Below the pieces are notes generated by a model, which had not been told where the DNA came from, made no database searches, and saw nothing but the letters and a program-made list of their open reading frames with translations. Of a stretch of 64,000 bases of DNA, positions 57,810-64,000 are shown in pieces; position 1 is the stretch's first letter; each line of letters starts with the position of its first letter. Position numbers and translations under genes: made by a program. Source of the DNA: Pantoea dispersa (GTDB lineage: Bacteria > Pseudomonadota > Gammaproteobacteria > Enterobacterales > Enterobacteriaceae); contig NZ_SCKT01000008.1 of assembly GCF_014155765.1 (NCBI RefSeq), positions 52,550 to 116,549 of the forward strand. Reading direction: 5' to 3'.

Positions 57810-58785
57810 AAGTCGGTCTCCCGGCATCATCCAGTGGGAAGTGACATTTGGACTGGCGGCCCGGAATATCGCGCAGCTCAGGTTCTTCAGTACGGCAGCG
57901 GTCGGTCACATACGGGCAGCGCGGATTGAGCAGACAGCCGTTAGGGCGGTCATACTTGCCCGGCACCACGCCCGGCAGCGACGCCAGCCGCGCTTTGTCG
58001 GCGGCAAACTCCGGCAGCGCACGCAGCAGCGCCTGCGTATACGGGTGACGCGGCGCTTTAAAGATATCCACCGCTTTGCCGCTCTCCACCACCTGACCGG
58101 CGTACATCACGATGATGTGCTGCGCCGCTTCGGCCACCAGCGCCAGATCGTGCGTGATCAGGATCAGCGCCATGTTCTCCTGCTTCTGTAACTCCAGCAG
58201 CAGTTCGATGATTTGCGCCTGAATGGTCACGTCGAGCGCCGTGGTTGGCTCATCGGCAATCAGCAGCTTCGGCTTACAGGCAATGGCCATGGCGATCATC
58301 ACGCGCTGGCTCATACCGCCGGACAGCTGATGCGGATAGACATCGAGCCGCGATGCCGGATCGGGAATGCCCACCTGCTCCAGCAGGTCGATGGCACGCT
58401 GACGCCGCGTGCGCTTGCTGCCGCCCTGATGCACTTTCAGCGCTTCCATGATCTGGTAGCCCACGGTGTAACACGGGTTGAGGCTGGTCATCGGGTCCTG
58501 GAAGATCATCGCCACTTCTGCGCCCACCAGCTGGCGGCGCTCTTTTTCGGAGATGCGCTGCAGGTCGCGCTGATTGAACTCCAGCTTCTCTGCTTTCACG
58601 CGACCGGGATAGTCAATCAGCCCCATGATCGCCAGCGAGCTGACCGATTTACCGGAGCCGGACTCGCCGACAATCCCGACGACCTGGCCCTGTTCTACCT
58701 GGTAGCTGATGCGGTCAACCGCACGGAACGGTGCCTTTTCGTCGCCGAAATGCACCGACAGTTTTTCTACATTTAATAACGCCAT
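57799..58785 (-). CDS. dppD: Dipeptide ABC transporter ATPase DppD
   Basis: The second ATPase of the dipeptide importer; 328 residues (E. coli 327). Walker A GESGSGKS, signature LSGGMSQR, Walker [13 protein letters not shown] and the H-loop ILITHDL are all present, as is the C-terminal cysteine-bearing motif ([16 protein letters not shown]). It follows dppC by 12 bp and overlaps dppF. Confidence 0.97.
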   Translation of the reverse strand: MALLNVEKLSVHFGDEKAPFRAVDRISYQVEQGQVVGIVGESGSGKSVSSLAIMGLIDYPGRVKAEKLEFNQRDLQRISEKERRQLVGAEVAMIFQDPMTSLNPCYTVGYQIMEALKVHQGGSKRTRRQRAIDLLEQVGIPDPASRLDVYPHQLSGGMSQRVMIAMAIACKPKLLIADEPTTALDVTIQAQIIELLLELQKQENMALILITHDLALVAEAAQHIIVMYAGQVVESGKAVDIFKAPRHPYTQALLRALPEFAADKARLASLPGVVPGKYDRPNGCLLNPRCPYVTDRCRTEEPELRDIPGRQSKCHFPLDDAGRPTYES

Positions 58786-58797
58786 CTCGGTGCCTCT

Positions 58798-59700
58798 TTA
58801 CTGCTTGAGTTTCGGGTCGAGTGCATCACGCAAACCATCGCCCATGAGGTTAAAGGCCAGAACCGTCAGCAGGATGACCACTCCGGGGAAGGTCACGACC
58901 CACCAGGCACTCTGCGCATACTGCAACACGTCGGAGAGCATGGTGCCCCACTCCGGCGTCGGCGGCTGCGCCCCCATACCGAGAAAGCCCAACGCGGCCA
59001 TATCCAGGATAGCGTTGGAGAAACCTAACGACGCCTGCACAATCAGCGGTGCCAGGCAGTTAGGCAGAATATTGATGAACATCTGGCGCAGCGTACCGGC
59101 ACCGGCCACGCTGGAGGCGGTTACGTAGTCGCGATTGACTTCCACCAGCACCGCTGCGCGCGTCAGGCGAATGTAGTGCGGCAGTGCGACGAAGGTGATC
59201 GCCAGCGAGGCGTTGACAATCGACGGGCCAAAGATGGCCACCAGCACCAGCGCCAGCAGCAGGCTTGGCAGCGCCAGCATGATATCGACGAGGCGCATGA
59301 TTACTGCATCCACCACGCCGCCGAGATAACCGGCCATCAGGCCGAAAATCACGCCCAGAATCAGCGACAGCACCACCACCATGCAGCCCACCAGCAGCGA
59401 CAGGCGCGCACCAAACATCAGGCGCGACAGGATGTCACGGCCGACGTCATCGGTGCCCAGAATAAATTTCCAGCTGCCGCCCTCCTGCCACACCGGCGGG
59501 TGCAACAGCGCATCGCGGAACTGCTCAGCCGGGGCATGCGGTGCCAGCGCATCGGCGAAGATGGCGATCAGCAGCATCAGAATGATGTAAACCAGGCCGA
59601 TAACCGCGCCTTTGTTACGTTTAAAATAGTGCCAGAATTCCTGAATCGGGGTCATCGGCTTCGGTGCAGCGGTGACGCTTGCGGGATCAACAGCAGACAT
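58798..59700 (-). CDS. dppC: Dipeptide transporter permease DppC
   Basis: A 300-residue inner-membrane permease with an N-terminal cytoplasmic tail, a first helix (about 29-50), a periplasmic loop, then five more helices. The EAA-type loop contacting the ATPases is visible (VTASSVAGAGTLRQMFINILPN near 195). E. coli DppC has 300 residues. It is separated from dppB by 9 bp. Confidence 0.97.
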   Translation of the reverse strand: MSAVDPASVTAAPKPMTPIQEFWHYFKRNKGAVIGLVYIILMLLIAIFADALAPHAPAEQFRDALLHPPVWQEGGSWKFILGTDDVGRDILSRLMFGARLSLLVGCMVVVLSLILGVIFGLMAGYLGGVVDAVIMRLVDIMLALPSLLLALVLVAIFGPSIVNASLAITFVALPHYIRLTRAAVLVEVNRDYVTASSVAGAGTLRQMFINILPNCLAPLIVQASLGFSNAILDMAALGFLGMGAQPPTPEWGTMLSDVLQYAQSAWWVVTFPGVVILLTVLAFNLMGDGLRDALDPKLKQ

Positions 59701-59709
59701 GATTCCCCC

Positions 59710-60729
59710 TTATTTCTTATGACGGATGCGCGGATTCACCACGCCGTACAACAGATCAACCAGCAGGTTGACCAGAATGATCAGGATTGCCACCAGCAGC
59801 ACGCCGCCCTGCACCACCGGATAATCACGGCGCTGCAGTGCTTCGATCAGCCAGCGGCCGAGTCCCGGCCAGGAGAAGATGGTTTCGGTGAGGATGGCGC
59901 CCGCCAGCAGCGTGCCCACCTGCAGACCGATCACCGTGACCACCGGCAGCATGGCGTTACGCAGCGCATGCACCACGATCACGCGCATGCGCGTCAGGCC
60001 TTTGGCGCGCGCGGTACGGATGTAGTCTTCACCCAGCACTTCCAGCATCGAGGAGCGCGTCATACGCACAATCACCGCCAGCGGAATGGTGCCCAGCACG
60101 ATGGCCGGCAGGATCATGTGCATCACCGCATCTTTGAAGTCGCCCTCTTCGCCCCACAGTAGCGTATCAATCAGCATAAAGCCGGTGAGCGGATGGCTGT
60201 CGTCAAGGAAGATGGTGTCGCTGACGCGGCCGGAGACCGGCGTCAGGTTGAGCTGCACCGACACCAGCATGATCAGCATGATGCCCCACCAGAAGATCGG
60301 CATTGAGTAGCCGGTCAGCGAGATGCCCACCGCGGTGTGATCGAAAATTGAGCCGCGTTTCACCGCCGCCAGCACGCCGACCGGAATACCCACGGCAACG
60401 GCGAAGATCATGGCGCAAATGCCCAGCTCAAGCGTGGCTTTAAAGCGCGGCACGAACTCATCCCACACCGGGATGCGGCTTTTCAGCGAGATGCCGAGGT
60501 CGCCATGCAGCACGCCGTTGATGTAAGTGATGTACTGTTTCCACATCGGCTGATCGAGACCAAACTGGGCCATCAGCTGCGCATGACGTTCGGGGGAGAT
60601 ACCGCGTTCACCGGCCATGATCAGCACCGGGTCGCCGGGGATCAGGTGAACGAAGGCAAAGGTCAATAATGTAATACCGATGAACGTCGGGATGACAAGG
60701 CCCAGACGTCGGAGTATGAATTGCAGCAT
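59710..60729 (-). CDS. dppB: Dipeptide transporter permease DppB
   Basis: A 339-residue inner-membrane permease forming the channel with DppC. Family hallmarks are the N-terminal MLQFILRRLGLVIPTFIGIT helix, the periplasmic region with HLIPGDPV, and the EAA loop YIRTARAKGLTRMRVIVVHA near 213. Same length as E. coli. It lies 245 bp downstream of dppA, with two stable hairpins in the gap. Confidence 0.97.
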   Translation of the reverse strand: MLQFILRRLGLVIPTFIGITLLTFAFVHLIPGDPVLIMAGERGISPERHAQLMAQFGLDQPMWKQYITYINGVLHGDLGISLKSRIPVWDEFVPRFKATLELGICAMIFAVAVGIPVGVLAAVKRGSIFDHTAVGISLTGYSMPIFWWGIMLIMLVSVQLNLTPVSGRVSDTIFLDDSHPLTGFMLIDTLLWGEEGDFKDAVMHMILPAIVLGTIPLAVIVRMTRSSMLEVLGEDYIRTARAKGLTRMRVIVVHALRNAMLPVVTVIGLQVGTLLAGAILTETIFSWPGLGRWLIEALQRRDYPVVQGGVLLVAILIILVNLLVDLLYGVVNPRIRHKK

Positions 60730-60912
60730 AAGCCGGATTCTCAGTCATTTTCCGTGGCGCTAACGCCATGGACTACATTGCTCACAATCCGCAGCCGGCA
60801 TAGCCGGACGCGACGCAAGAAGCGCTTCAAAATCCCCGTCATACTTCACGCTGCATCAGCGCAAGGTATTGAGGGTTTATAAGAAATTAGCCGGAAATAA
60901 AGTGCGGAGTAC

Positions 60913-60954
60913 GGGCGGCGAAGGTGCCGCCCGAGGGCCAGCCATGCTGGCCCT
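60913..60954 (-). promoter_or_regulatory. Tandem hairpins between dppA and dppB
   Basis: Two perfect stems lie in succession: GGGCGGC/GCCGCCC with a 6-nt loop (60913-60932) and AGGGCCAGC/GCTGGCCCT with a 3-nt loop (60934-60954). Neither is followed by a T run. They lie 20 nt after the dppA stop. In peptide-import operons such structures usually protect the 3' end of the abundant binding-protein mRNA from exonucleases and reduce read-through to the permease. Confidence 0.7.
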
Positions 60955-60974
60955 GACCGCGATAATCCGAAAGG

Positions 60975-62585
60975 TTATTCCTGGATGTCGACGTTTTCGA
61001 AGTGATGTTTACCTAATGGATCAACCACATAGCCACTCACTTTCTTGCTCACTGGCTCGTACACGGTTGAGTGCGCGATGATCAGTGCTGGCGCCTGGTC
61101 GTGCATTACCACCTGCGCCTGCTTGTAGAGCTCAATACGTTTGTTGTGATCGGCTTCAGCACGCGCTGGCTGGATCAGATCTTCAAACGGCTTGTAGCAC
61201 CAGCGTGAGTAGTTAGAACCGTCTTTCGCTGCCGCGCAGCTGAACAGGGTGGCGAAGAAGTTATCCGGATCCCCGTTATCACCGGTCCAGCCCATCATCA
61301 CGGTCTGGTGTTCACCGGCTTTAGCACGCTTCAGGTACTCGCCCCACTCGAAAGTAACGATTTTGGCTTTCACGCCGATTTTCGCCCAGTCAGCCTGAAC
61401 CATTTCCGCCATACGACGGGCGTTCGGGTTGTACGGACGCTGTACCGGCATCGCCCACAGGTCAATGCTGAAGCCATCCGGCATGCCCGCTTCTTTCAGC
61501 AGCTCTTTGGCTTTGGCCGGATCGTAAGCGTAGTCTTTGACGTCATTGTTGTAGCCCCACATGGTTGGTGGGATCAGGTTTTTCGCTGCCTGACCGGCGC
61601 CCTGATAGACCGCATCAATGATCGCTTGTTTGTTCACCGCCATGGTCAGTGCCTGACGCACTTTGACGTTATCCAGCGGTTTTTTCTCGGTGTTGAAAGA
61701 CAGGTAACCGACGTTCAGCCCTGGCTGTTCCATCAGGTTGATTTTGGAGTCTTTCTTCATGCTGGCGATGTCAGCCGGGTTGGGATACGGCATCACCTGA
61801 CACTCGCCTTTCTGCAGTTTGGCGTAGCGCACCGAAGCATCTGGCGTGATGGAGAATACCAGACGATCGATTTTTGGCTTGGTGCCCCAGAAGTCCGGGT
61901 TGGCTTTGTACAGAATACGTGAGTCTTTCTGGTACTGCTGCAGCACGAACGGACCGGTACCCACCGGGTTGAGGTCCAGTTTTTCTGGCGTGCCGGCTTT
62001 CAGCATGTTGTCGGCGTACTCTTTCGACAGAATTGACGCGAAGTCCATGCCAAGGTCGGCGAGGAATGGCGCTTCCGGACGGGTCAGCGTGAAGCGTACG
62101 GTGTAGTCATCCACTTTTTCGATTTTGGCGATCAGCTTCGGCATGTCCATGCCTTCAAAGTATTCGTAGCTGCCGCCGGAGACACCGTGGTACTTGTTGT
62201 TTTTATCGAGCTGGCGCTCGAAGGAGAACACGACGTCATCAGCGTTGAAGGTGCGGGTCGGCTTGAAGTCTTTGGTGGTTTGCCACTTCACGCCCTGACG
62301 CAGATGGAAGGTATAGGTTTTACCATCTTCGCTGACGTCCCATTTTTCTGCCAGGCCCGGCTGCAGCTCAGTGGTACCGGTTTTGAACTCAACCAGACGG
62401 TTATAGATCGGTACTGAGCTGGCATCGTAAGTGGTGCCGGATGTGAACAGCTGCGGGTTGAAGCCTTCCGGCGAACCTTCTGAACAGTAAACGAGGGTTT
62501 TCGCCTGAACGCCCGCGGCCACGGTCATAGCAATCAGGCTAAGACCGACCTTCAGCATCCTGGATTTGGCCAGGGAGTTGATCAT
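60975..62585 (-). CDS. dppA: Periplasmic dipeptide-binding protein
   Basis: DppA captures dipeptides (and heme) in the periplasm for DppBCDF and acts in peptide chemotaxis with Tap. The 536-residue protein has a signal peptide (cleavage at VQA-KT, about residue 28), then KTLVYCSEGSPEGFNPQ and the SBP family 5 fold; GWTGDNGDPDNFF near 425 is strongly conserved. The start at 62585 has GGAG 7 nt upstream; an ATG four codons earlier would include that site. The leader has a CA-rich GcvB-type target. Confidence 0.96.
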   Translation of the reverse strand: MINSLAKSRMLKVGLSLIAMTVAAGVQAKTLVYCSEGSPEGFNPQLFTSGTTYDASSVPIYNRLVEFKTGTTELQPGLAEKWDVSEDGKTYTFHLRQGVKWQTTKDFKPTRTFNADDVVFSFERQLDKNNKYHGVSGGSYEYFEGMDMPKLIAKIEKVDDYTVRFTLTRPEAPFLADLGMDFASILSKEYADNMLKAGTPEKLDLNPVGTGPFVLQQYQKDSRILYKANPDFWGTKPKIDRLVFSITPDASVRYAKLQKGECQVMPYPNPADIASMKKDSKINLMEQPGLNVGYLSFNTEKKPLDNVKVRQALTMAVNKQAIIDAVYQGAGQAAKNLIPPTMWGYNNDVKDYAYDPAKAKELLKEAGMPDGFSIDLWAMPVQRPYNPNARRMAEMVQADWAKIGVKAKIVTFEWGEYLKRAKAGEHQTVMMGWTGDNGDPDNFFATLFSCAAAKDGSNYSRWCYKPFEDLIQPARAEADHNKRIELYKQAQVVMHDQAPALIIAHSTVYEPVSKKVSGYVVDPLGKHHFENVDIQE

Positions 62586-62596
62586 GTTTTGCTCCA

Positions 62597-62617
62597 TTGT
62601 GATGTGATGTTGTGTGC
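62597..62617 (-). promoter_or_regulatory. Probable GcvB target in the dppA leader
   Basis: On the minus strand the stretch just before the ribosome binding site reads CACACAACATCACATCACAA, a C/A-rich, G-free segment. GcvB sRNA represses dppA in E. coli and Salmonella by pairing its G/U-rich R1 region with such a segment. The gcvB gene itself is not in the window, so the link is by similarity. Confidence 0.7.
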
Positions 62618-63275
62618 GTCGCCCGACCTCTGGTTTTTTTATGCGGTTCGGGCAGGTCAGTTATGTAATGACCAAAATGCGAGCGGTTATTGTTGTAGCG
62701 CTGACGCCGTGGAACCTGCCAGCGCTGGCCGTCTCTGCATCTTATTGACGCATCAATTTGTCAACAGTTGCAATGAACGTCAATACAACGTGGGGTTATT
62801 TACACAGAGTGTGAGTAAGTGCAAGCAACGATAAAAAACAGTGTTTGCACGCTAAGCCAAAATTTAAAAAGGTGATAAAGCGCGCAATGCCGTGTGATTC
62901 TCTGGCAATGGCGCCTGATGACAGTGATTATCACCGTTAAAAAACGTCTTAAAGTTGTCGGTAAATGTTGAATATCTGAACGATTCCCCGTGCGTTATGA
63001 CGTTCAGGCAGCGAAATATGCTGGCGTAATGGCATAAGAAATCAGCAAAAAGCAAAAGCCGGTCATAAGCAGAATGTGTCGCGAATTAAGAGAGGTGCTT
63101 TGATGCAGCAAGGGATGAAGAGCGGTGTTGAAGGATAATACCGTTTATCCCGGTGATGATTAATGGAACGCGTAAATTGATGACTTTGCTTGATCGCTGC
63201 CGGGATGTGAGTCTGGTTCAGGGAAGGTCATTAGATCGCCATGGATGATCGGCGTGGGTTCCGGCGTGGCCGTCC
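62618..63275. other. dppA upstream region, no gene seen
   Basis: About 650 bp without a credible gene. The minus strand has TTGACA at 62759-62764, about 175 nt from the dppA start, a possible -35 box, but the matching -10 (around 62736-62744) is poor. The rest is A/T-rich to about 63200. A few short frames occur on both strands but have no ribosome binding site or recognisable sequence. Confidence 0.4.
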
Positions 63276-63339
63276 GGTCGCCATGAATGGCGACCCTACA
63301 GGATTATGCACTTTTGTAGGATGCGTATTTATACGCACC
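63276..63339. repeat. Dispersed two-hairpin repeat, copy 3
   Basis: Arm 2 (GGTCGCCAT/ATGGCGACC plus CTACA, 63276-63300), 14 nt, then arm 1 (TGTAGGATGCGTATTTATAC, from 63315 to 63339). The order is as in copy 2. Arm 1 reads TGCGTAT/ATACGCA here but TGCGCAT/ATGCGCA in copy 1: both sides of the stem changed together, which supports a conserved hairpin. Confidence 0.8.
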
Positions 63340-63424
63340 TGGGGATGTGCACGGCAGCCAGTAAACCTTCAGCCATCGCCGAAGCCGGATAAAGGGTGGA
63401 AGGCGGGGCCGTGGAGTAAAGCGT

Positions 63425-63446
63425 CACACGCCATGGATGGCGTGTG
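63425..63446. repeat. Perfect palindrome
   Basis: CACACGCCAT and its exact complement ATGGCGTGTG flank GG, giving a 10-bp stem with a 2-nt loop. It contains CGCCAT...ATGGCG as do the arm-2 hairpins of the dispersed repeat 85 bp away, so it may be a distant member of the same family. No gene is near enough to assign a terminator role. Confidence 0.6.
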
Positions 63447-63516
63447 CCGAGCGATCAGGGACGAGACAGCGTCTTTACGGAGCGGTCCCGTATTTCACCC
63501 TGAAACTGCAAAAACG

Positions 63517-63582
63517 ACAGACGAAAAAAAACCTGCTTTTTGCAAAGCAGGTTTCTTGAATGATGGTCGGCGAGAGAGGATT
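63517..63582 (-). repeat. Duplicate of tRNA-Pro 3' end plus terminator (distal copy)
   Basis: These 66 bp repeat 63685-63750 with one mismatch (65/66), at a distance of 168 bp. The repeated unit on the minus strand holds the last 19 nt of tRNA-Pro including CCA (AATCCTCTCTCGCCGACCA), 15 nt of trailer and the complete terminator. The tRNA body is not repeated. The arrangement resembles the 178-bp repeats after E. coli tyrT, which also begin with a copy of the tRNA 3' end. Confidence 0.85.
63524..63553 (-). terminator. Distal terminator of the tRNA-Pro unit
   Basis: On the minus strand a 10-bp stem AACCTGCTTT/AAAGCAGGTT with GCAA loop is followed by a run of T. It is identical to the terminator at 63692-63721. 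Transcripts that escape the first terminator would stop here. Confidence 0.9.
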
Positions 63583-63583
63583 A

Positions 63584-63667
63584 CGCTTCTCTGCGAGAAG
63601 CGCCCTGCGGGCCGTTGCTGACGCAACGTTGTCTCGCTGCGCTCGGCTCAAACCTCCTTCGGAGGTT
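63584..63667 (-). ncRNA. Structured spacer between the two tRNA-tail repeats
   Basis: Three perfect hairpins follow one another: CGCTTCTC/GAGAAGCG (63584-63602), CGTTGC/GCAACG (63613-63628) and AACCTCC/GGAGGTT (63651-63667). With the flanking tRNA-tail copies and the distal terminator, a read-through transcript would give an RNA of about 150 nt with a CCA-bearing internal end. A stable RNA is inferred only from structure; no open frame is present. Confidence 0.4.
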
Positions 63668-63691
63668 CTCATCCTCTATTTGCCACAGACG

Positions 63692-63721
63692 AAAAAAAAC
63701 CTGCTTTTTGCAAAGCAGGTT
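63692..63721 (-). terminator. Proximal tRNA-Pro terminator
   Basis: A 10-bp stem AACCTGCTTT/AAAGCAGGTT with a GCAA loop and eight following T on the minus strand, 10 nt after the tRNA CCA end. It is a very strong intrinsic terminator and is repeated 168 bp downstream. Confidence 0.93.
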
Positions 63722-63731
63722 TCTTAAATGA

Positions 63732-63808
63732 TGGTCGGCGAGAGAGGATTCGAACCTCCGACCCACTGGTCCCAAACCAGTTGCGCTACCAAGCTGCGCT
63801 ACTCGCCG
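63732..63808 (-). tRNA. proM: tRNA-Pro (TGG)
   Basis: A 77-nt tRNA with encoded CCA; the anticodon loop TTTGGGA gives TGG, which reads CCN proline codons. The sequence equals E. coli proM rather than proK (CGG), although in E. coli the tRNA gene beside dppA is proK. Either the locus changed identity or a proM copy replaced it. It has its own promoter and terminator, and its 3' end is duplicated downstream. Confidence 0.95.
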
Positions 63809-63818
63809 ATGGGGGCGA

Positions 63819-63847
63819 ATATTACTGCCGTGACTTTAGAGCGTCAA
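63819..63847 (-). promoter_or_regulatory. sigma-70 promoter of tRNA-Pro
   Basis: On the minus strand TTGACG, 17 nt, TAATAT, followed by the GC-rich discriminator TCGCCCCC immediately before the tRNA. Near-consensus boxes with ideal spacing; the discriminator suggests stringent control. Confidence 0.88.
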
Positions 63848-64000
63848 TCCCTTTTCCCGAAAATCCGCCTGATTGCCTGGAAAGCAAGCAGTGCCTTAAA
63901 CACCAGCCTGCTCAATAAGATCCAGGCACGAATTACAGCGCTTTCGCACTGCTGGCAGTGGCAGGTGCCTGGCACCAGTTATTCGCTGCTTTAATACCGC

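Noticed and set aside
63200-63730. Integrated prophage or island at tRNA-Pro
   Set aside because: Only a 168-bp offset separates the tRNA-tail copies, and no integrase or phage genes are present. An att-like scar cannot be excluded but a tyrT-like repeat fits better.

Overview
This window looks like a chromosomal segment of a member of the Enterobacterales, most likely an Erwinia/Pantoea-like genus. The basis is a GC-rich core genome, near-identical E. coli-type tRNAs, the complete enterobacterial common antigen (ECA) operon, and a BcsD-type cellulose operon headed by bcsO. The genus is inferred, not proven.

Layout. (1) 1-540: tRNA-Leu(CAG), tRNA-His(GTG) and tRNA-Arg(CCG) on the minus strand, behind one stringent-type promoter. 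(2) 540-13319: the full ECA operon on the minus strand, wecA-wzzE-wecB-wecC-rffG-rffH-wecD-wecE-wzxE-wecF-wzyE-wecG. It makes the trisaccharide on undecaprenyl phosphate, flips it, polymerises it and sets chain length. (3) 13493-21034: housekeeping genes rho, trxA, rhlB, gppA, rep and ppiC. (4) 21035-31838: the block found near 79 min in E. coli, yhjG, pdeH, kdgK, yhjJ, dctA and the HmsP-like phosphodiesterase, with an extra alpha/beta-hydrolase gene inserted. The ppiC/yhjG junction joins two regions that are far apart in E. coli K-12. (5) 32003-44823: an E. coli-type cellulose locus, bcsEFG (minus) divergent from bcsRQABC (plus). Its bcsA carries an in-frame TAG inside the PilZ domain. (6) 44943-56324: a second, BcsD-type cellulose operon, bcsO-Q-A-B-C-D-Z (minus), which carries the only bcsZ in the window. 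(7) 56759-62585: dppABCDF dipeptide importer. (8) 62586-64000: a gene-poor stretch with repeats, and tRNA-Pro(TGG) with an unusual 168-bp-period duplication of its 3' end and terminator.

The genes group into three functions: cell-surface polysaccharide (ECA and two cellulose systems), c-di-GMP control of motility and biofilm (PdeH, the HmsP-like EAL protein, BcsE, and the PilZ domains of both BcsA proteins), and transport and carbon use (Dpp, DctA, KdgK, the esterase). The most notable observations are the amber codon in the first bcsA, two dissimilar cellulose machines facing each other across a repeat and sharing one BcsZ, the tRNA-Pro tail repeat with its hairpins, a dispersed two-hairpin repeat family (three copies), and a near-consensus sigma-28 promoter in front of pdeH.
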